NCBI RefSeq assembly: GCF_000499845.2
Contig: NC_023749.2
Location: 19,163,138 to 19,227,137 of the forward strand
DNA: 64,000 nucleotides
From: Phaseolus vulgaris
Lineage: Eukaryota; Streptophyta; Magnoliopsida; Fabales; Fabaceae
Direction of reading: 5' to 3'
The first letter of the stretch is position 1; every line of letters starts with the position of its first letter. Below are positions 1-10,926 of the stretch, one piece after another. Under the pieces are notes generated by a model. It had not been told where the DNA came from, ran no database searches, and saw only the letters and a program-made list of their open reading frames with translations. Position numbers and translations under genes: made by a program.

Positions 1-952
1 TAATGTCCGAGCTGACTTGCTAGCCAAGCTCGCCAGTTCAGGAAAGGGGGGTAGGCAGAGGACAGTTATTCAAGAAACTCTGAAGATGCCTAAGGCGTTC
101 GTGGCAGACCACCAGGTCCTTCAGATAAGCAAGTCGACAGAGAAAGCGGCAAGGAGCCACAGGTCCTTGACTCAGGAGACCTTGTGATCGCCGAGAATAA
201 GAGCATGTCGAAGGGAGGGGGTGAACGTGGCGCAGGTCTGCGCTACGCATAGGCCAGACACATGGATAACGCAATACCAGCGTTGCCTGGCAGATGGCGT
301 TCTCCCGTTGGATCCGATGGAGGCTAAGAGGATAAAGAAGAACTCTAGCAAGTTCACCATGATCGACGGCGAGCTGTACAGGTTTGGGTTTACACACCCA
401 CTCCTAGAATGTGTGCACGAAGAAAAATGTACAAGATTTATGGCCGAGCTCCATGAAGGTATATGTGGGAGTCACATCGGGGGTCGAGCTCTGGCTGCAA
501 GAGCTCTCCGTGCAGGTTATTACTGGCCAACGATGAGGGAGGACTGCAAGAGGTATGCACAATGTTGCAAGCAATGTTAGCAGCACGCCGATTGGCACAA
601 GGCACCTCCAGAAGAGCTGAAGTCAATTTACAGCCATTGGCCGTTTCATACTTGGGGAATTGACATTTTGGGACCTTTCCCATTGGCGGTCAGGCAGATG
701 AAGTACTTGGTGGTGGCGATTGAATACTTCACCAAGTGGATCGAAGCGGAGCCAGTAGCCCAGATCACCGGACATAAGATCGAAGGCTTTGTGTGGAAGA
801 ACCTCGTGTGCCGGTTTGGTGTGCCTAAACGCCTGGTGTCGGACAATGGAACTCAGTTTGCAAGTCACCTGTTGAAGAAGCTGTGCGAAGAGGTGGGAAT
901 ACAACAGGTGTTTGCATCTGTCGAGCACCCACGGACAAATGGTCAAGTAGAA
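1..952 (+). pseudogene. Ty3/gypsy pol fragment: RNase H end and N-terminal integrase
   Basis: This is the 3' part of a gypsy polyprotein, cut by the window start. One frame from base 2 reads the C-terminus of RNase H (ADLLAKLASSG), a linker, the zinc-binding region of integrase and the start of the DDE core, with GIDILGPFP, SDNGTQF and TNGQVE visible. It is broken by in-frame stops at 185-187 (TGA) and 578-580 (TAG), then by a solo LTR after base 952. The minus-strand element at 8.86-14.3 kb is a close relative: about 8 differences over about 130 integrase residues in the downstream part. In an intact element integrase would insert the cDNA into the chromosome and RNase H would remove the RNA template. 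Absence of a chromodomain and the antisense ORF further on suggest the Tat lineage (inference). Confidence 0.9.
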
Positions 953-1945
953 ACCCATGTGCCATGTGATTCCAATAGCCACATAGAGAATGATTCTTGA
1001 CATTCTTAGGAATCACCATGAGCTGGACATTATAGAGGCACTTTTCTTAGAGTTGGATCATTGTTCTAAGACAAGAACTCACCAAAAACTAGTACCAAAT
1101 CCCAAACTCATTTGGATGAACCAAATATTGTCAAATTGAATCAACAAAGAGATTAAAACTGGAATGACCGAACAGTATTGAACAATTAATCATATGAACC
1201 GAACAAAATTAAAAACAAAATAGAACGTAGGTGCTGGAAAATAGAAGAACCGAACCAAAACAACTCAAGAACACAAGGCAACATGAACAATTGAAAAAGA
1301 AGAAAGGAAGGAGAAGAGAGTGCTCATGAAGATGGAAGAATGTTGGATGATCTCGCCACTAGAAGTGTGGAATGCTCCTAGATGAGAGTGATGCCGCCAC
1401 TTGAGGACTCCAATGATCCATCAAGATAAGACTAGAGAAGAAGGCTCCAAAAGCTCTCCAAAGGTCACTCAAAATTTGAGTAGAGTTTTCTTAGATTAAT
1501 TCCAATCTGAATTTTACAAAGAGAGCACCTCTATTTATAGCCTAAGGTGCTGAAAATGCAAGCTAAAACAATTCAAAATTCCCTCCCAAATCATTCTAGA
1601 ACCGGCGCCTATTCTATGCATGAGGAAGGTGTGATCCTTTCCTTCACTTTGGCACCTCCTATTCTACTTCTACACCTATCTACTAATACACCCCCCAAAG
1701 CTCCTAACTAAAGCCTACAAGATGCTAAAACAAAAGAGGTTTCTAATGTTTCCCTCTAAGCACCTTCAACTAAAGAAATTACAAAAAGAGAAAATAAATG
1801 TCCTCTAGCTCCCAAAGCTTTGAACATGCTTCTTATAATCCTTTGAGGTGGACTTTGACCTCCATGGGCGTCTTCTATTTGTGCCTCCACCTCGTCTTGA
1901 TCTTGTTGATTGGCCTCCATGTCCTCTTGAGCTTGATCTCCATCA
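953..1945 (-). repeat. Solo LTR (family S, copy 1) inside gypsy integrase
   Basis: The integrase frame stops matching after base 952 and resumes near 1946, so about 1 kb is inserted. The insert is clearly related over most of its length to 42,893-43,811. It holds a TATA-box-like TATAAATAG on the minus strand near 1,530, so transcription would run leftward. The right end reads CATCA as in copy 2. The left end is not certain because the expected TGATG is not at the junction. The target duplication is probably a decayed GAATC (GAAAC left, GAGTC right). There is no coding capacity. The boundaries are good to about 10 bases. Confidence 0.7.
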
Positions 1946-2485
1946 GAGTCTGCCAATTGAGTGTTGCTGAGAGGCTTGAAGAGAAGACTGGAGAAAGCTA
2001 ATGGATCGTGGGCAGAAGAGGTACCCCGCATAGTCTGGGCGTACCATACCACTGAACAGTCAGGAACCCACGAGACCCCGTTTAGTTTGGTTTATGGATG
2101 TGACGCGATGATTCCAGTTGAAATCCAGGAAAGCTCACCGAGATTCCAGAACTTTGTGGCGGAAAACTCGAACAAAGAAAGAAGATTGAATCTGGATTTA
2201 CTGGATGAGATCAGGGAGGAGGCAAGAGTAAAGGCCGAGGCAGTAAAAAGGAGGATTGAGCGAAGGTATAACTCTAAGGTAATGCCAAGGCAATTTAGAG
2301 AAGGCGACCTGGTGATGAGGAAGGCCCATCAGTACGAGATGGAGAACAAGTTATCGCCTAAGTGAACGGGACCGTTCAGAATAACCGAGGAGCTCGGGAA
2401 CGGCGCCTACCGCTTAGAGACGTTAGAAGGAGGGGCGATTCCTCGCACTTGGAACGCCACACACCTCAAGCTATATTACAGTTGA
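1946..2485 (+). pseudogene. Ty3/gypsy integrase C-terminal part
   Basis: This continues the integrase interrupted at 952. It reads LLRGLKRRLEKA, WAEEVPRIVW, then ETPFSLVYGCDAMIPVEI and a basic region ending in HLKLYYS with a TGA at 2483-2485. An in-frame TGA near 2362-2364 replaces the tryptophan expected in the SPKWTGPF motif, so the protein would end early. No chromodomain follows the GPF/Y-like region, which argues against a chromovirus. Homology to the minus-strand copy at 8.86-9.7 kb extends past the stop into the non-coding sequence (the GGGGCACTC and GAGGGCTTTTAATGAGGCC blocks). Confidence 0.9.
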
Positions 2486-2722
2486 AGCTTTTTAAGTAAA
2501 AACGAACATGAAGAGATTTACAAGCTTTCTGTGAAAACAGTTTCAAGGGGGCACTCTTTTTTCCCTAAGGAGGGCTTTTAATGAGGCCACCCAATAAAGA
2601 AGAGTTTTCAAAGTTTAAAGTTTCTAAGATTGCATGCTTGTAGTTTCTAAAGTTTTCAGAAGAAAGACCTTATCACTCGAACGTGATCTAAGGCAACGAC
2701 AAAGTTATGCTGCATGCTTTCT

Positions 2723-3008
2723 AGTTAAAAGTTTTAAAGTCCCCATCGTTTTTCGGCGATTGGCGGCATCTGTTAAAAGTTTTAAAGTCCCCATCGTTTT
2801 TTGGCGATTGGCGGCATCAGTTTAAAGTTTTAAAGTCCCCATCGTTTTTCGGCGATCGGCGGCATCAGTTAAAAGTTTTAAAGTCCCCATCGTTTTTCGG
2901 CGATTGGCGGCATCAGTTAAAAGTTTTAAAGTCCCCATCGTTTTTCGGCGATCGGCGGCAGTTGTTAAAGTTTTAAAGTCCTCATCGTCTTTCGGCGATC
3001 GGAGGCAC
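2723..3008. repeat. Tandem repeat, about 48-bp unit, about 6 copies
   Basis: The units follow the pattern AAAGTCCCCATCGTTTTTCG, then GCGATYGGCGGCATC and GTTAAAAGTTTT. They lie between pol and the antisense ORF of the left gypsy element. Single-base differences separate the copies and the last one is the most diverged. A related short stretch is present in inverted orientation near 8,540-8,610. Confidence 0.85.
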
Positions 3009-3058
3009 CAGTGATGACCAAAGACCTTGACGCTCTCGTGCGTCTTGAGGCAAGAAAA

Positions 3059-3330
3059 GAAAAAGTCCTCCTCGACTTTGAGCGAGTGCAGGCAAGAAAA
3101 AGTCCGCCTCGACTTTGAGCGAGTGCAGGCAAGAAAAAGTCCTCCTCGACTTTGAGCGAGTGCAGGCAAGAAAAAGTCCTCCTCGACTTTGAGCGAGTGC
3201 AGGCAAGAAGAAGTCCTCCTCGCCTTTGAGTGAGTGTAGGCGAGAACAAAAGTAGTCCTCCTCGCCTTTGAGCGAGTGCAGGCGAGAATAGAAGAAGTCA
3301 TCCTCGCCTTTGAGCGAGTGCAGGCAAGAA
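3059..3330. repeat. Tandem repeat, 37-bp unit, about 7 copies
   Basis: The unit is about 37 bp, with the core CCTCGACTTTGAGCGAGTGC followed by AGGCAAG and an A-rich spacer. The last two copies are longer (about 42-43 bp) because the spacer expanded. Partial related units continue to about 3,640. Long open frames on the minus strand here (2,822-3,430) come from the repeat length and are not genes. A similar 37-bp array is found in the minus-strand relative at 8,275-8,520. Confidence 0.85.
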
Positions 3331-4145
3331 CAGATTGAAAGACTTCTCTGCACAAGCAGATAGAGGCAAGATTAAAAGTCCTCAGCGCGTCCAGGGGGAG
3401 GAGATGTACACCCTGGGCAAGCTGAGGCACCAGAAAAAGTCCTTCTCACCTCAGAGTGAGTTCAGGCAAGATGAACTGAAAAGTCAGGGGTGTTCGTGAC
3501 CTTAAACGGTGGGAAGGGAAGTAAAATGCTTTTTCCCCTTTTAAGTGAAACATTAATATTGAGCCAGTAAGACCAGATAAAACTTCCACGCTTGCAGGAG
3601 GTGTGAAGATAGACAAAATCCTCCTCGTCTTGAACGAGTTCAGGTACGGCGATCAGAAAAGTTTCAGGCGATGACAGGAGCAAGGGGTCGGTTCGCTTGG
3701 CGGATTAGGTGAACTGTGTTTTAAATACCAGTTTGAGTTAAAACCTACTGCCTAGTAAGTAACTTATGTTAAGGTTTGTTGCTTTGAGTTCACAAGTTAT
3801 ATTAAATGTCATCGCTTGAAAGTTAATGGTTGCTCAATTTTACTTTGAGTTAACAGTTCGATAAATTGTTATAAGATTAACAGTTTGTTCAAGTTCGAAG
3901 CAGTGTGTGAAAGGTGAGGCTCGAATATTGCTGAGTTAATTCGTTTAAGCAAGTTTCACCGGTTATGTTGATTAACCACACAACGAGTAAGAGGTGTTTA
4001 AAAGCGAAGTATCAGAAACAACTTTTCAGCAGTGAAAGTTATACAAGAAGTGGCTGTTCGAGTTTGCATACAAATGTAAACAGTTATGTGAGCATTAAGA
4101 TTACAGATAAAAGTTTTACAAAGAAGAGGTGATGGAGGAAGATAG
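3331..4145. other. Non-coding spacer of the left gypsy element
   Basis: Apart from a few diverged repeat units up to about 3,640, I see no gene or recognised signal. The stretch lies between the pol 3' end and the antisense ORF, the usual place of the long untranslated spacer in Tat-type elements. Confidence 0.5.
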
Positions 4146-5539
4146 CTAGTCTTCGGAGGGTACAATTTTCCCATCCACCACCTCGTTGCAGATCGACACC
4201 ATGGAAAGGTCGAGCTCGGGGTATTGACATGTTACTTGCTCCAGAGCGGCATCAAACCCGGCGGTGAGGACTTGGGCAGTGCTTTGCTCGAGCTCTTGTG
4301 TTTATTTCTTCAGCTCTTCCGTTTCCTCACGAGCTCGAGCAAGTTCTTCAGCAGCTCTTTTGCCTTCGTCCCGAGCCTGGGCCAACTCAGCAGCAATCTT
4401 TTTGGCCTCCTCTCGAGCTTCGGCGAGCTCAGCAAGAGCATCGTCCCTTTCTTTTTTGACCTTCCCAAGGAGAACTTCCCGATCTACTGATCTTTTCTCA
4501 AGGTTTTCCACCTTGGTCGCATCCGCCTTTTTTGCAGCCTCCAAGTCTGCCACCTTGAGCCTATAGGGGACCAGCTTGCTTTCCAAGTCGATCTTCTCTT
4601 GGACTTGGAGATGCAGTTTCTGGCACAAGTCGGAGGCTTCCTTGCGAGTGCTCCTTAGCTCAGCATCCATGGCGTCCTCCAGCCTTGAGTGTTCAATCTC
4701 CACCATCATCAGGTTCCAAGAGAGTTTCTCAGCCTCAGCCCTTATCATCAGGTTTGACTCCTTCAGCGCGGAGTTCTCCTCTTGGAGCTTCTTGAGGGAA
4801 TCCTTCACGGCTTTTGATACAATCGAGGGAAGATCCTCCGCCATCATCTTCAGTCGGGCTGTGAAGGGTCCCAAGATCTCTTTGAAGGAGGTTGGGAGGC
4901 TTGAGGTTGTTGCTGGAGGTGCTGGAGGGGTTTGGTGCTGACTTTCACCACCACCCTCTTGCGTTTGCAGGGTGAGGGGGGCTTCTAGGCGTGGTGGTGA
5001 GGTTGGAGACTCTGTTATAAGTATCGGCGAGACCTGAGCGCCCTCGTTTTCTCCCAGTGCGGCCCCAGCAATAGAAGTGGTGGAAGGAGGGCCCTCTTCA
5101 ACAGATACGAATGGTGTGGAGGTGCTTGGAGGGTTCTCTATGAAGTTTGGGTCGCTGCTTTCGACCACTGGGGGCGCGGCGGCTAAAGGCGTCGCTTGGA
5201 CTGGTTGTAGTGGAGTTGGTGGTGAGGGCGGTGTTGGTGTTGGGAGTGCAGGTGGTGTAAAGGTGGCCACTCTTGTCCTCTTAGTAACGAGGCCATCCTC
5301 GGTGACTTCTTCATCATCGTCTTCCTCTTGCACCACTAGAGGAGCCTTCCTCAGAATTAGTTTCTTCCTTTCTGGGGCGGGTAGTACCCCAAAAGAAGTC
5401 GGACCTCGGGGAGGGGTCTTACCTTGGGCAGCGACGATCTCCACCACCGAGTTGGGCACGGTTTGGGAGCCCGCCGCGAGCTTGTGAGATCGGGCGATCG
5501 CCCTCAATTCTGCCAGTTTCCCTTTCCCTAGCATGTTAT
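4146..5539 (-). pseudogene. Antisense ORF (aORF) of left gypsy, exon 2; one premature stop
   Basis: The ORF runs opposite to the pol of its element. From the ATG at 5534 it encodes MLGKGKLAELRAIAR, a basic patch, an acidic run (EEDDDEE), a long proline/threonine-rich segment, then a long charged coiled coil. A single in-frame TAA at 4302-4304 cuts it. Beyond it the frame stays open to the TAG at 4146-4148 and ends in GKIVPSED, as in the other copy. A CAG splice acceptor lies just before the start (near 5540) and matches an upstream exon at 5,742-6,176. Antisense ORFs after pol are known in Tat-lineage gypsy elements; their function is unknown. The copy at 6,189-7,666 is clearly related but much more diverged than integrase is. 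Confidence 0.75.
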
Positions 5540-5687
5540 CTGCACAAGGTAAAGGGCAGATAAGCAACCAAGGCAGAAGCAGACCATGCGAGTATGTTCA
5601 TAACAGAAATAACACAAGCAGCACATGGACGAATGATTAATGCCAATGCAGAATAATGGAAGGCCGAAAATAAGAGTGGTAAAAATT

Positions 5688-6176
5688 CTAAGTTAGTTTT
5701 AGCACGAAGTGAGAGACTTGGTGTTGAAATAGGGGCTGACCTATGTGAGCTTCGAGTTGGTCTTCGAGGAACTCGAAAGAGATTATGGAGGCAGTAGGGA
5801 AGGTGATGTTGGCAGCAGTCACACTCTTCCAGAAGAGATAAAGATCTTTGTCTAGCTCCCCCATGTTGTCAGGGCTCCTTGGTCTCCTGAAGCTGTCCTT
5901 AGAATCTTTGTTTCCTTTGTTAACCCAGTACAAAGGAAACCGTCGAGCAGGGAGGGGTCTTGGTCGTTTTGGCACACCTTCACGAATTTCCCTTTCCAGT
6001 CTTTATAAGATTGCTGGAAGATTGATCTCCCAGCTATCCCGTTCAAGATGACCTAGAGGCGATCTCCGGGATTCTTTGCCTCAAACAGGAAGAGGAAGAC
6101 GTCCACCGAAGCCAGTAGCCCCAAGTGTGCGCAGATAATTTGGAATGCCCTTACGAATACCCATGTACCTTTACAT
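5688..6176 (-). pseudogene. Antisense ORF exon 1 region (gypsy-associated N-terminal domain)
   Basis: On the minus strand this reads GIPNYLRTLGATGFGGRLPL, then SYKDWKGKFVKV, then FPLYWVNKGNKDSK and ending FLEDQLEAHI. The pattern resembles the N-terminal domain of plant ORFs annotated as putative gypsy-type transposon proteins. It is broken by stops and a frameshift near 5,950. A likely splice donor (ATAG/GTCAGC) occurs near 5,742, followed by an intron of about 200 bp to the acceptor near 5,540, so the aORF was probably a spliced gene. The fold-back point with the right-hand copy lies at about 6,177, and the right-hand copy lacks this exon. Confidence 0.6.
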
Positions 6177-6188
6177 TATGCAGACCTC

Positions 6189-7666
6189 ATGTTGGGCAAG
6201 GGAAAACTAGCTGAGTTGAGGGCGCTCGCCCGAGCCCATGGGTTGGCGTCGGGTTCCCAAATCGTGCCAAATTCAGTGGTGGAGATCGCCGCTGCCCAGG
6301 GGAGATCGCCCCCCAAAGGCCCAGCTCCTTCCGAGGCCCAGCCCGCCCAACAACGCAAAAAGCTCATCCTCAGGAAGCCAAAGAGGAAAACCTCTCAGGT
6401 GATCCAAGAGGATGAAGAAGAAGACGATGAGGCAACCGAGGATGGCCTTGTCACCAAGAGGAAGAGGGTGGCGCCTTCCTCACCACCTGCTCCACCTCCT
6501 CTTCCAACGTCAACACCGCCTTCCACGCCATCTCCACCTCCAACACTTCTTCCTCCCCCAGCTCCCACCTCGCCAGTCCAAGCAGTTCCTCTGGCGGCTG
6601 CACTTCCTGTGGTTGAGGCTACCGAGCTCAACTTTATGGAGAACCCCCCGAGCGCCTCCACTCCCTATGTATCAGCTGGAGGGGGTCCTCCTTCAAACAC
6701 CTCAACCGCAAATGCTGCACCAGGCGGGGATGAGGGCGCTTACAACTCGCCTATCATCATCACCGAATCCCGCCGTCGCCACCACGCCAAGAGGCTCCCA
6801 TTCAACAACCAACTCAAGAAGGTGGTGGCGAGAACCAACAGCAAGCTCCCCCGGTGACCCCACGAGCAGACCTCTCCCTTGAGGTAAAAAGGGTGTGGGA
6901 ACCCTTCTCAGCAAAACTGAAGATGATGGCGGAGGATTTCCCTTCCATCATATCCAAAGCTGTGGAGAGTTCCAGCAAGAAGCTCCAGGATGACATCTCC
7001 GTGCTCCAAAAGGAGAATCGCACAATAAGGATTGAGGCGGAGAAGTTATCCTGCAATCTCATGCTCGCGGAGATCGATCACTCCCGAGTGGAGGATGCTA
7101 TGAGCACCGAGCTCCGGGCGGCACGCAAGGAGGCCACCGATCTACGCCATAAGGTGCAGCTCTTAGCTCAAGAGAAGATTGAGCTGGAGAGCAAGCTGGT
7201 CCCTTATCGCGTCAAAGTGGCTGACCTGGAGGCGTTGATCAAAGCAGATGCCGCCAAGGTAAAAAACCTTGAGAAGAGGTCAGCCGATCGGGAGGTCTTC
7301 CTGGGGAAAGTTGAGAAGGAGAGAGACGACACCATGGCCAAACTCGCCGAGGCCAAAGAGGAAAATGGGAAGATCACCACACAGCTGGCCCAGGCGCAGG
7401 CGGAATCCAAGAAGGTTACTGAAGACCTTCTTCAAGCTCGGGAAACAATTGAAGAACTCAAGAAACAAACTGAAGAGTTGAAGCAGCAGAACGAGGGGCT
7501 CAAGAAGCAGATTGAAGAACTTGAGCTGAGCTCCGCCCAGATTCTCCCCGCTAGATTCGACGCTGCCTTGGAACAATTCGCCTGCCTGTACCCCGACTTG
7601 GATCTCTCCATGGTGTCTCTCAACAACGAAGTGGTGGACGGGAAGATTGTTCCTTCTGAAGACTAG
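6189..7666 (+). pseudogene. Antisense ORF (aORF) of right gypsy, exon 2; frameshifted
   Basis: This is the counterpart of 4146-5539, lying antisense to the minus-strand gypsy that follows. It starts MLGKGKLAELRALARAHG just after a TTATGCAG splice acceptor. It continues through an acidic run and a proline-rich stretch, shifts frame near 6,771 (consistent with one lost base), then reads a coiled coil of about 200 residues ending DGKIVPSED. The protein is strongly heptad-like and charged, with no enzyme motif and no membrane segment. It lacks exon 1. A nuclear or Gag-associated structural role is possible but unsupported. Confidence 0.75.
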
Positions 7667-8855
7667 TTGCTTCCCTCCATCCATTATTCCTTTGCTTTCT
7701 CCCTTACACATACTTGTAATAAACTTTCCTTTTTTTTTTTTTTGTACATGTATCTTGAACTAATGCCACTTATGTTATGACATTTCCCGCTTCTTCTTAT
7801 ACTCTCTTCTTGTTAACTTTATCTTCCTCGTGTAATTCACTTTAACGAAATTAACTTAGTAACTTCGCGAGCGCGATTGTATACTTAACTGCTTCGAACC
7901 ACTGACTTTCGAAAAATAACATCTTAACAACTTGTAACCTCAAGGTAATGAACCTTAGCGTGAAATCGCTCTTCAAATAACGAACTTCAACCCAACTAAT
8001 GGCTTAAGACACAGCTCATCTGATCTGCCTTATCAAAACGGGCCTTGGCTTTCTCGCCATCGCTTGAACTTCTCCTGGTCGCCAAAGACTCTTGGCGATA
8101 CCAGCTTCCCCTTGCCTTCACAACTAGGCCATTGTTCCTTTATCTGGGGGTAGAGGCGCCTTTCGGATCCTTCTCTACCTCCCTGAGCTTCAGAACAAAA
8201 GACCGGGTGGCTAGGCGTTCTCTTCGAACCTATCTTAGCCACCCTCCGAACTTCTTCCACCCTTTACACCATACTTGAACTCGTTCGAGACGAGAAGGAT
8301 TTTATCTTGCCTGAACTCGCTCATCGGCGAGAAGGTCTTTAACTCGCCTGAACTCGCTCATCGGCGAGAAGGTCTTTATCTCGTGCCTCTACATTGCCCC
8401 AGGGGTTACATCTTCTCTCCCCCAGAAACACTGAGGACTTTTCATTCTAACTCGCCTGCACTCGCTCGACGGCGAGGAGGTCTTTATCTCGCCTCGGGAC
8501 GCGCGTGGGCGTCGAGGTCTTTTAACTGGTGCCTCCGATCGCCTAAAAACGATGAGGACTTGAAACTTTAACTGATGCCGCCAGTCGCCGAAAGACGATG
8601 GGGACTTAGAAACTTTTTAGAAAGCATGCAACATAACTTCAACTTGCCTTAAATCACATATAAGTGACAAGGTCTTTCTTTAAAACTTTTGGAAAACAAC
8701 ACGCATGCAATCTAAAACACTTTAAACTTTGAAAACTCTTCTTTATTGGGAGGCCTCATTAAAAACCCTCCTTAGGGAAAAAAGAGTGCCCCCTCCGAAC
8801 TGTTTTACTAGAAACATTGTAAAGCTTTTCGTGTTTGTCTTTACTTACAAAGTTC
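7667..8855. other. Spacer of right gypsy element, with 37-bp repeats
   Basis: This is the non-coding stretch between the aORF and integrase. It contains a T-run at 7,728-7,743 and a short array of about 37-bp units (TGAACTCGCTCATCGGCGAG type) at 8,275-8,520. Sequence at 8,740-8,800 matches 2,540-2,610 in inverted orientation. The 98-codon frame at 8,275 is a by-product of the repeats. Confidence 0.6.
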
Positions 8856-10876
8856 TTAACTGTAATATAACTTGAGGTGCGTGGCGTTCCAAGTGCGAGG
8901 AATCGCCTCTCCTTACAAAGTTTCTAAGCGGTAGGCGTCGTTCCCGAGTGCCTCGGTTATTCTGAACGGCCCCGTCCACTTAGGCGACAGCTTGTTCTCC
9001 ATCTCGTATTGGTGAGCCTTCCTCATCACCAGGTCGCCTTCTCTGAACTGCCTTGGCATCACCTTCGAGTTATATCTTCGTTCAATCCTTCTTTTCACCG
9101 CCTCAGCTTTTAATCTTGCCTCTTCCCTGACCTCATCCAGTAAGTCCAGGTTCAACCTTCTTTCCTCATTCGAGTCTTCCTCCACGAAGTTCTGGAATCT
9201 CGGCGAGCTCTCCTGGATCTCCACTGGAATCATTGCGTCGCATCCATAGACCAGGCTGAACGGGGTCTCATGGGGTCCTGACTGCTCGGTGGTGTGGTAC
9301 ACCCAGACTATACGGGGTACCTCCTCAGCCCAGCTTCCTTTGGCTTTCTCTAGCCTTCTTTTCAACCCTCTCAGCAGCACCCGATTGGCTGATTCTACTT
9401 GGCCATTCGTCTGAGGGTGCTCGACGGATGCAAATACTTGTTGAATTCCTACCCCTTCACACAGCTTCTTCAACAGGTGACTTGCAAACTGAGTCCCATT
9501 GTCCGACACCAGGCGCTTGGGCACACCAAACCGGCACACAATGTTCTTCCACACGAAACCCTCGATCTTGTGTGCGGTGATCTGGGCCACTGGTTCTGCT
9601 TCGATCCACTTGGTGAAATATTCAATCGCCACCACCAAGTACTTCATCTGCCTGATCGCCAGCGGGAAAGGTCCCAGGATGTCGATTCCCCATGTATGAA
9701 ACGGCCAAGGGCTGTAAATCGACTTCAACTCCTCGGGAGGCGCCTTGTGCCAATCGGCGTGCTGCTGGCATTACTTGCAGCACTACGCATACCTCTTGCA
9801 ATCTTCTCTCATTGTTGGCCAGTAGTAACCTGCACAGAGAGTCCTTGCGGCCAGAGCTCGACCCCCGACGTGGCTTCCGCATATCCCTTCATGGAGCTCT
9901 GCCATAATTCTTGTACATTTCTCGCCGTGCGCACATTCCAGGAGTGGGTGAGTGAACCCAAACCTGTACAACTCGCCATCGATCATTGTGAACTTGTTAG
10001 AATTCTTCTTTATCTTCCTGGCCTCCGTTGGATCCAGCGGGAGAAGGCCATCCGCTGACATCGCTTGTACTGCGTTACCCAGGTGTCTGGCTCATGCGTG
10101 GCGCAGACCTGCGTCACGTTCACCTTCTCTCCCCAACATGCCCTTATTCTCGGCGATCTCAAGGTTTCTTGAGTCAAAGATCTGTGACTCCTTGCCGTTT
10201 TTTCCGTCGACCTGCTTATTTGAAGAACCAGGTGATCTGCCACAAATGCTCTCGGCGTCTTCAGAGTTTCTTGAATCACCGTCCTCTGCCTACCCCCCTT
10301 GCCTGAACTGGCGAGCTTAGCTAGCAAGTCAGCTCGGGCATTCTGCTCTCTGGGCACATGCACCACTTCAAAGGAGACAAAGGAACTCTTCAATTCCTGT
10401 ACATACTCCAGGTAAGCCGCCATTTGTGGATCTTTAGCCTGGAACTCGCCTGTTACTTGTCCCGTGACTAACAGCGAGTCACTCTTAGCTATCAGCACCC
10501 TGGCTCCCATCTCCTTAGCCAGCAAGATACCGGCGATCAGCGCCTCATATTCTGCTTGATTGTTGCTGGCTTTGAAGGCAAACCTCAAAGATTGTTCGAT
10601 CAGCACGCCGTTGGGTCCCTCCAAGATGACTCCAGCACCGCTACCCTGCTGGTTCGACGATCCGTCCACTGAAAGCACCCAACGGAAGTCATTGCCCTCA
10701 ACTCGTGTCGCCTTAGACGAGAGCTCGACCACGAAGTCTGCGAAGATCTGCCCCTTGATCGGACCTCGGGGCTCATACTTAATATCAAACTCCGACAGCT
10801 CCACCGCCCACTTCACCATCCTCCCAGCGACATCAGGCTTCTTCAAGACCTTCTGGATGGGCAAGTCGGTCATCAC
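8856..10876 (-). pseudogene. Ty3/gypsy RNase H and integrase (right element)
   Basis: Read leftward, it starts in the connection/RNase H region (TDLPIQKVLKKPDVAGRMV, then VDGSSNQQGSGAGVILEG). It passes HVPREQNARADLLAKLASSG, the zinc-binding region and the integrase core (WGIDILGPFPLAI, SDNGTQF, HPQTNGQVES), and ends KLYYS with TAA at 8856-8858. Breaks: two stops (TAG and TAA) in the cysteine region near 9,768-9,790, a stop at the LETL motif near 8,913, a frame change in the linker near 10,010-10,060, and a shift from the upstream RT frame near 10,900. The product was the C-terminal half of a gypsy polyprotein. Confidence 0.9.
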
Positions 10877-10926
10877 CAGTATTGTGAAGCTATGGAAATA
10901 GTGGCGTAACCTCCTTGCCGAAAAGA

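Noticed and set aside
2723..3330. CRISPR-like regular repeats
   Set aside because: Units are contiguous degenerate tandem repeats without unique spacers, inside a plant retrotransposon.
2822..3430. 202-codon minus-strand ORF with repeated cysteine/serine motifs
   Set aside because: It comes from the 37- and 48-bp tandem repeats; all three minus frames are open there and no protein family is recognised.
5077..5487. Glycine/serine-rich plus-strand ORF
   Set aside because: Antisense shadow of the proline/threonine-rich part of the aORF.
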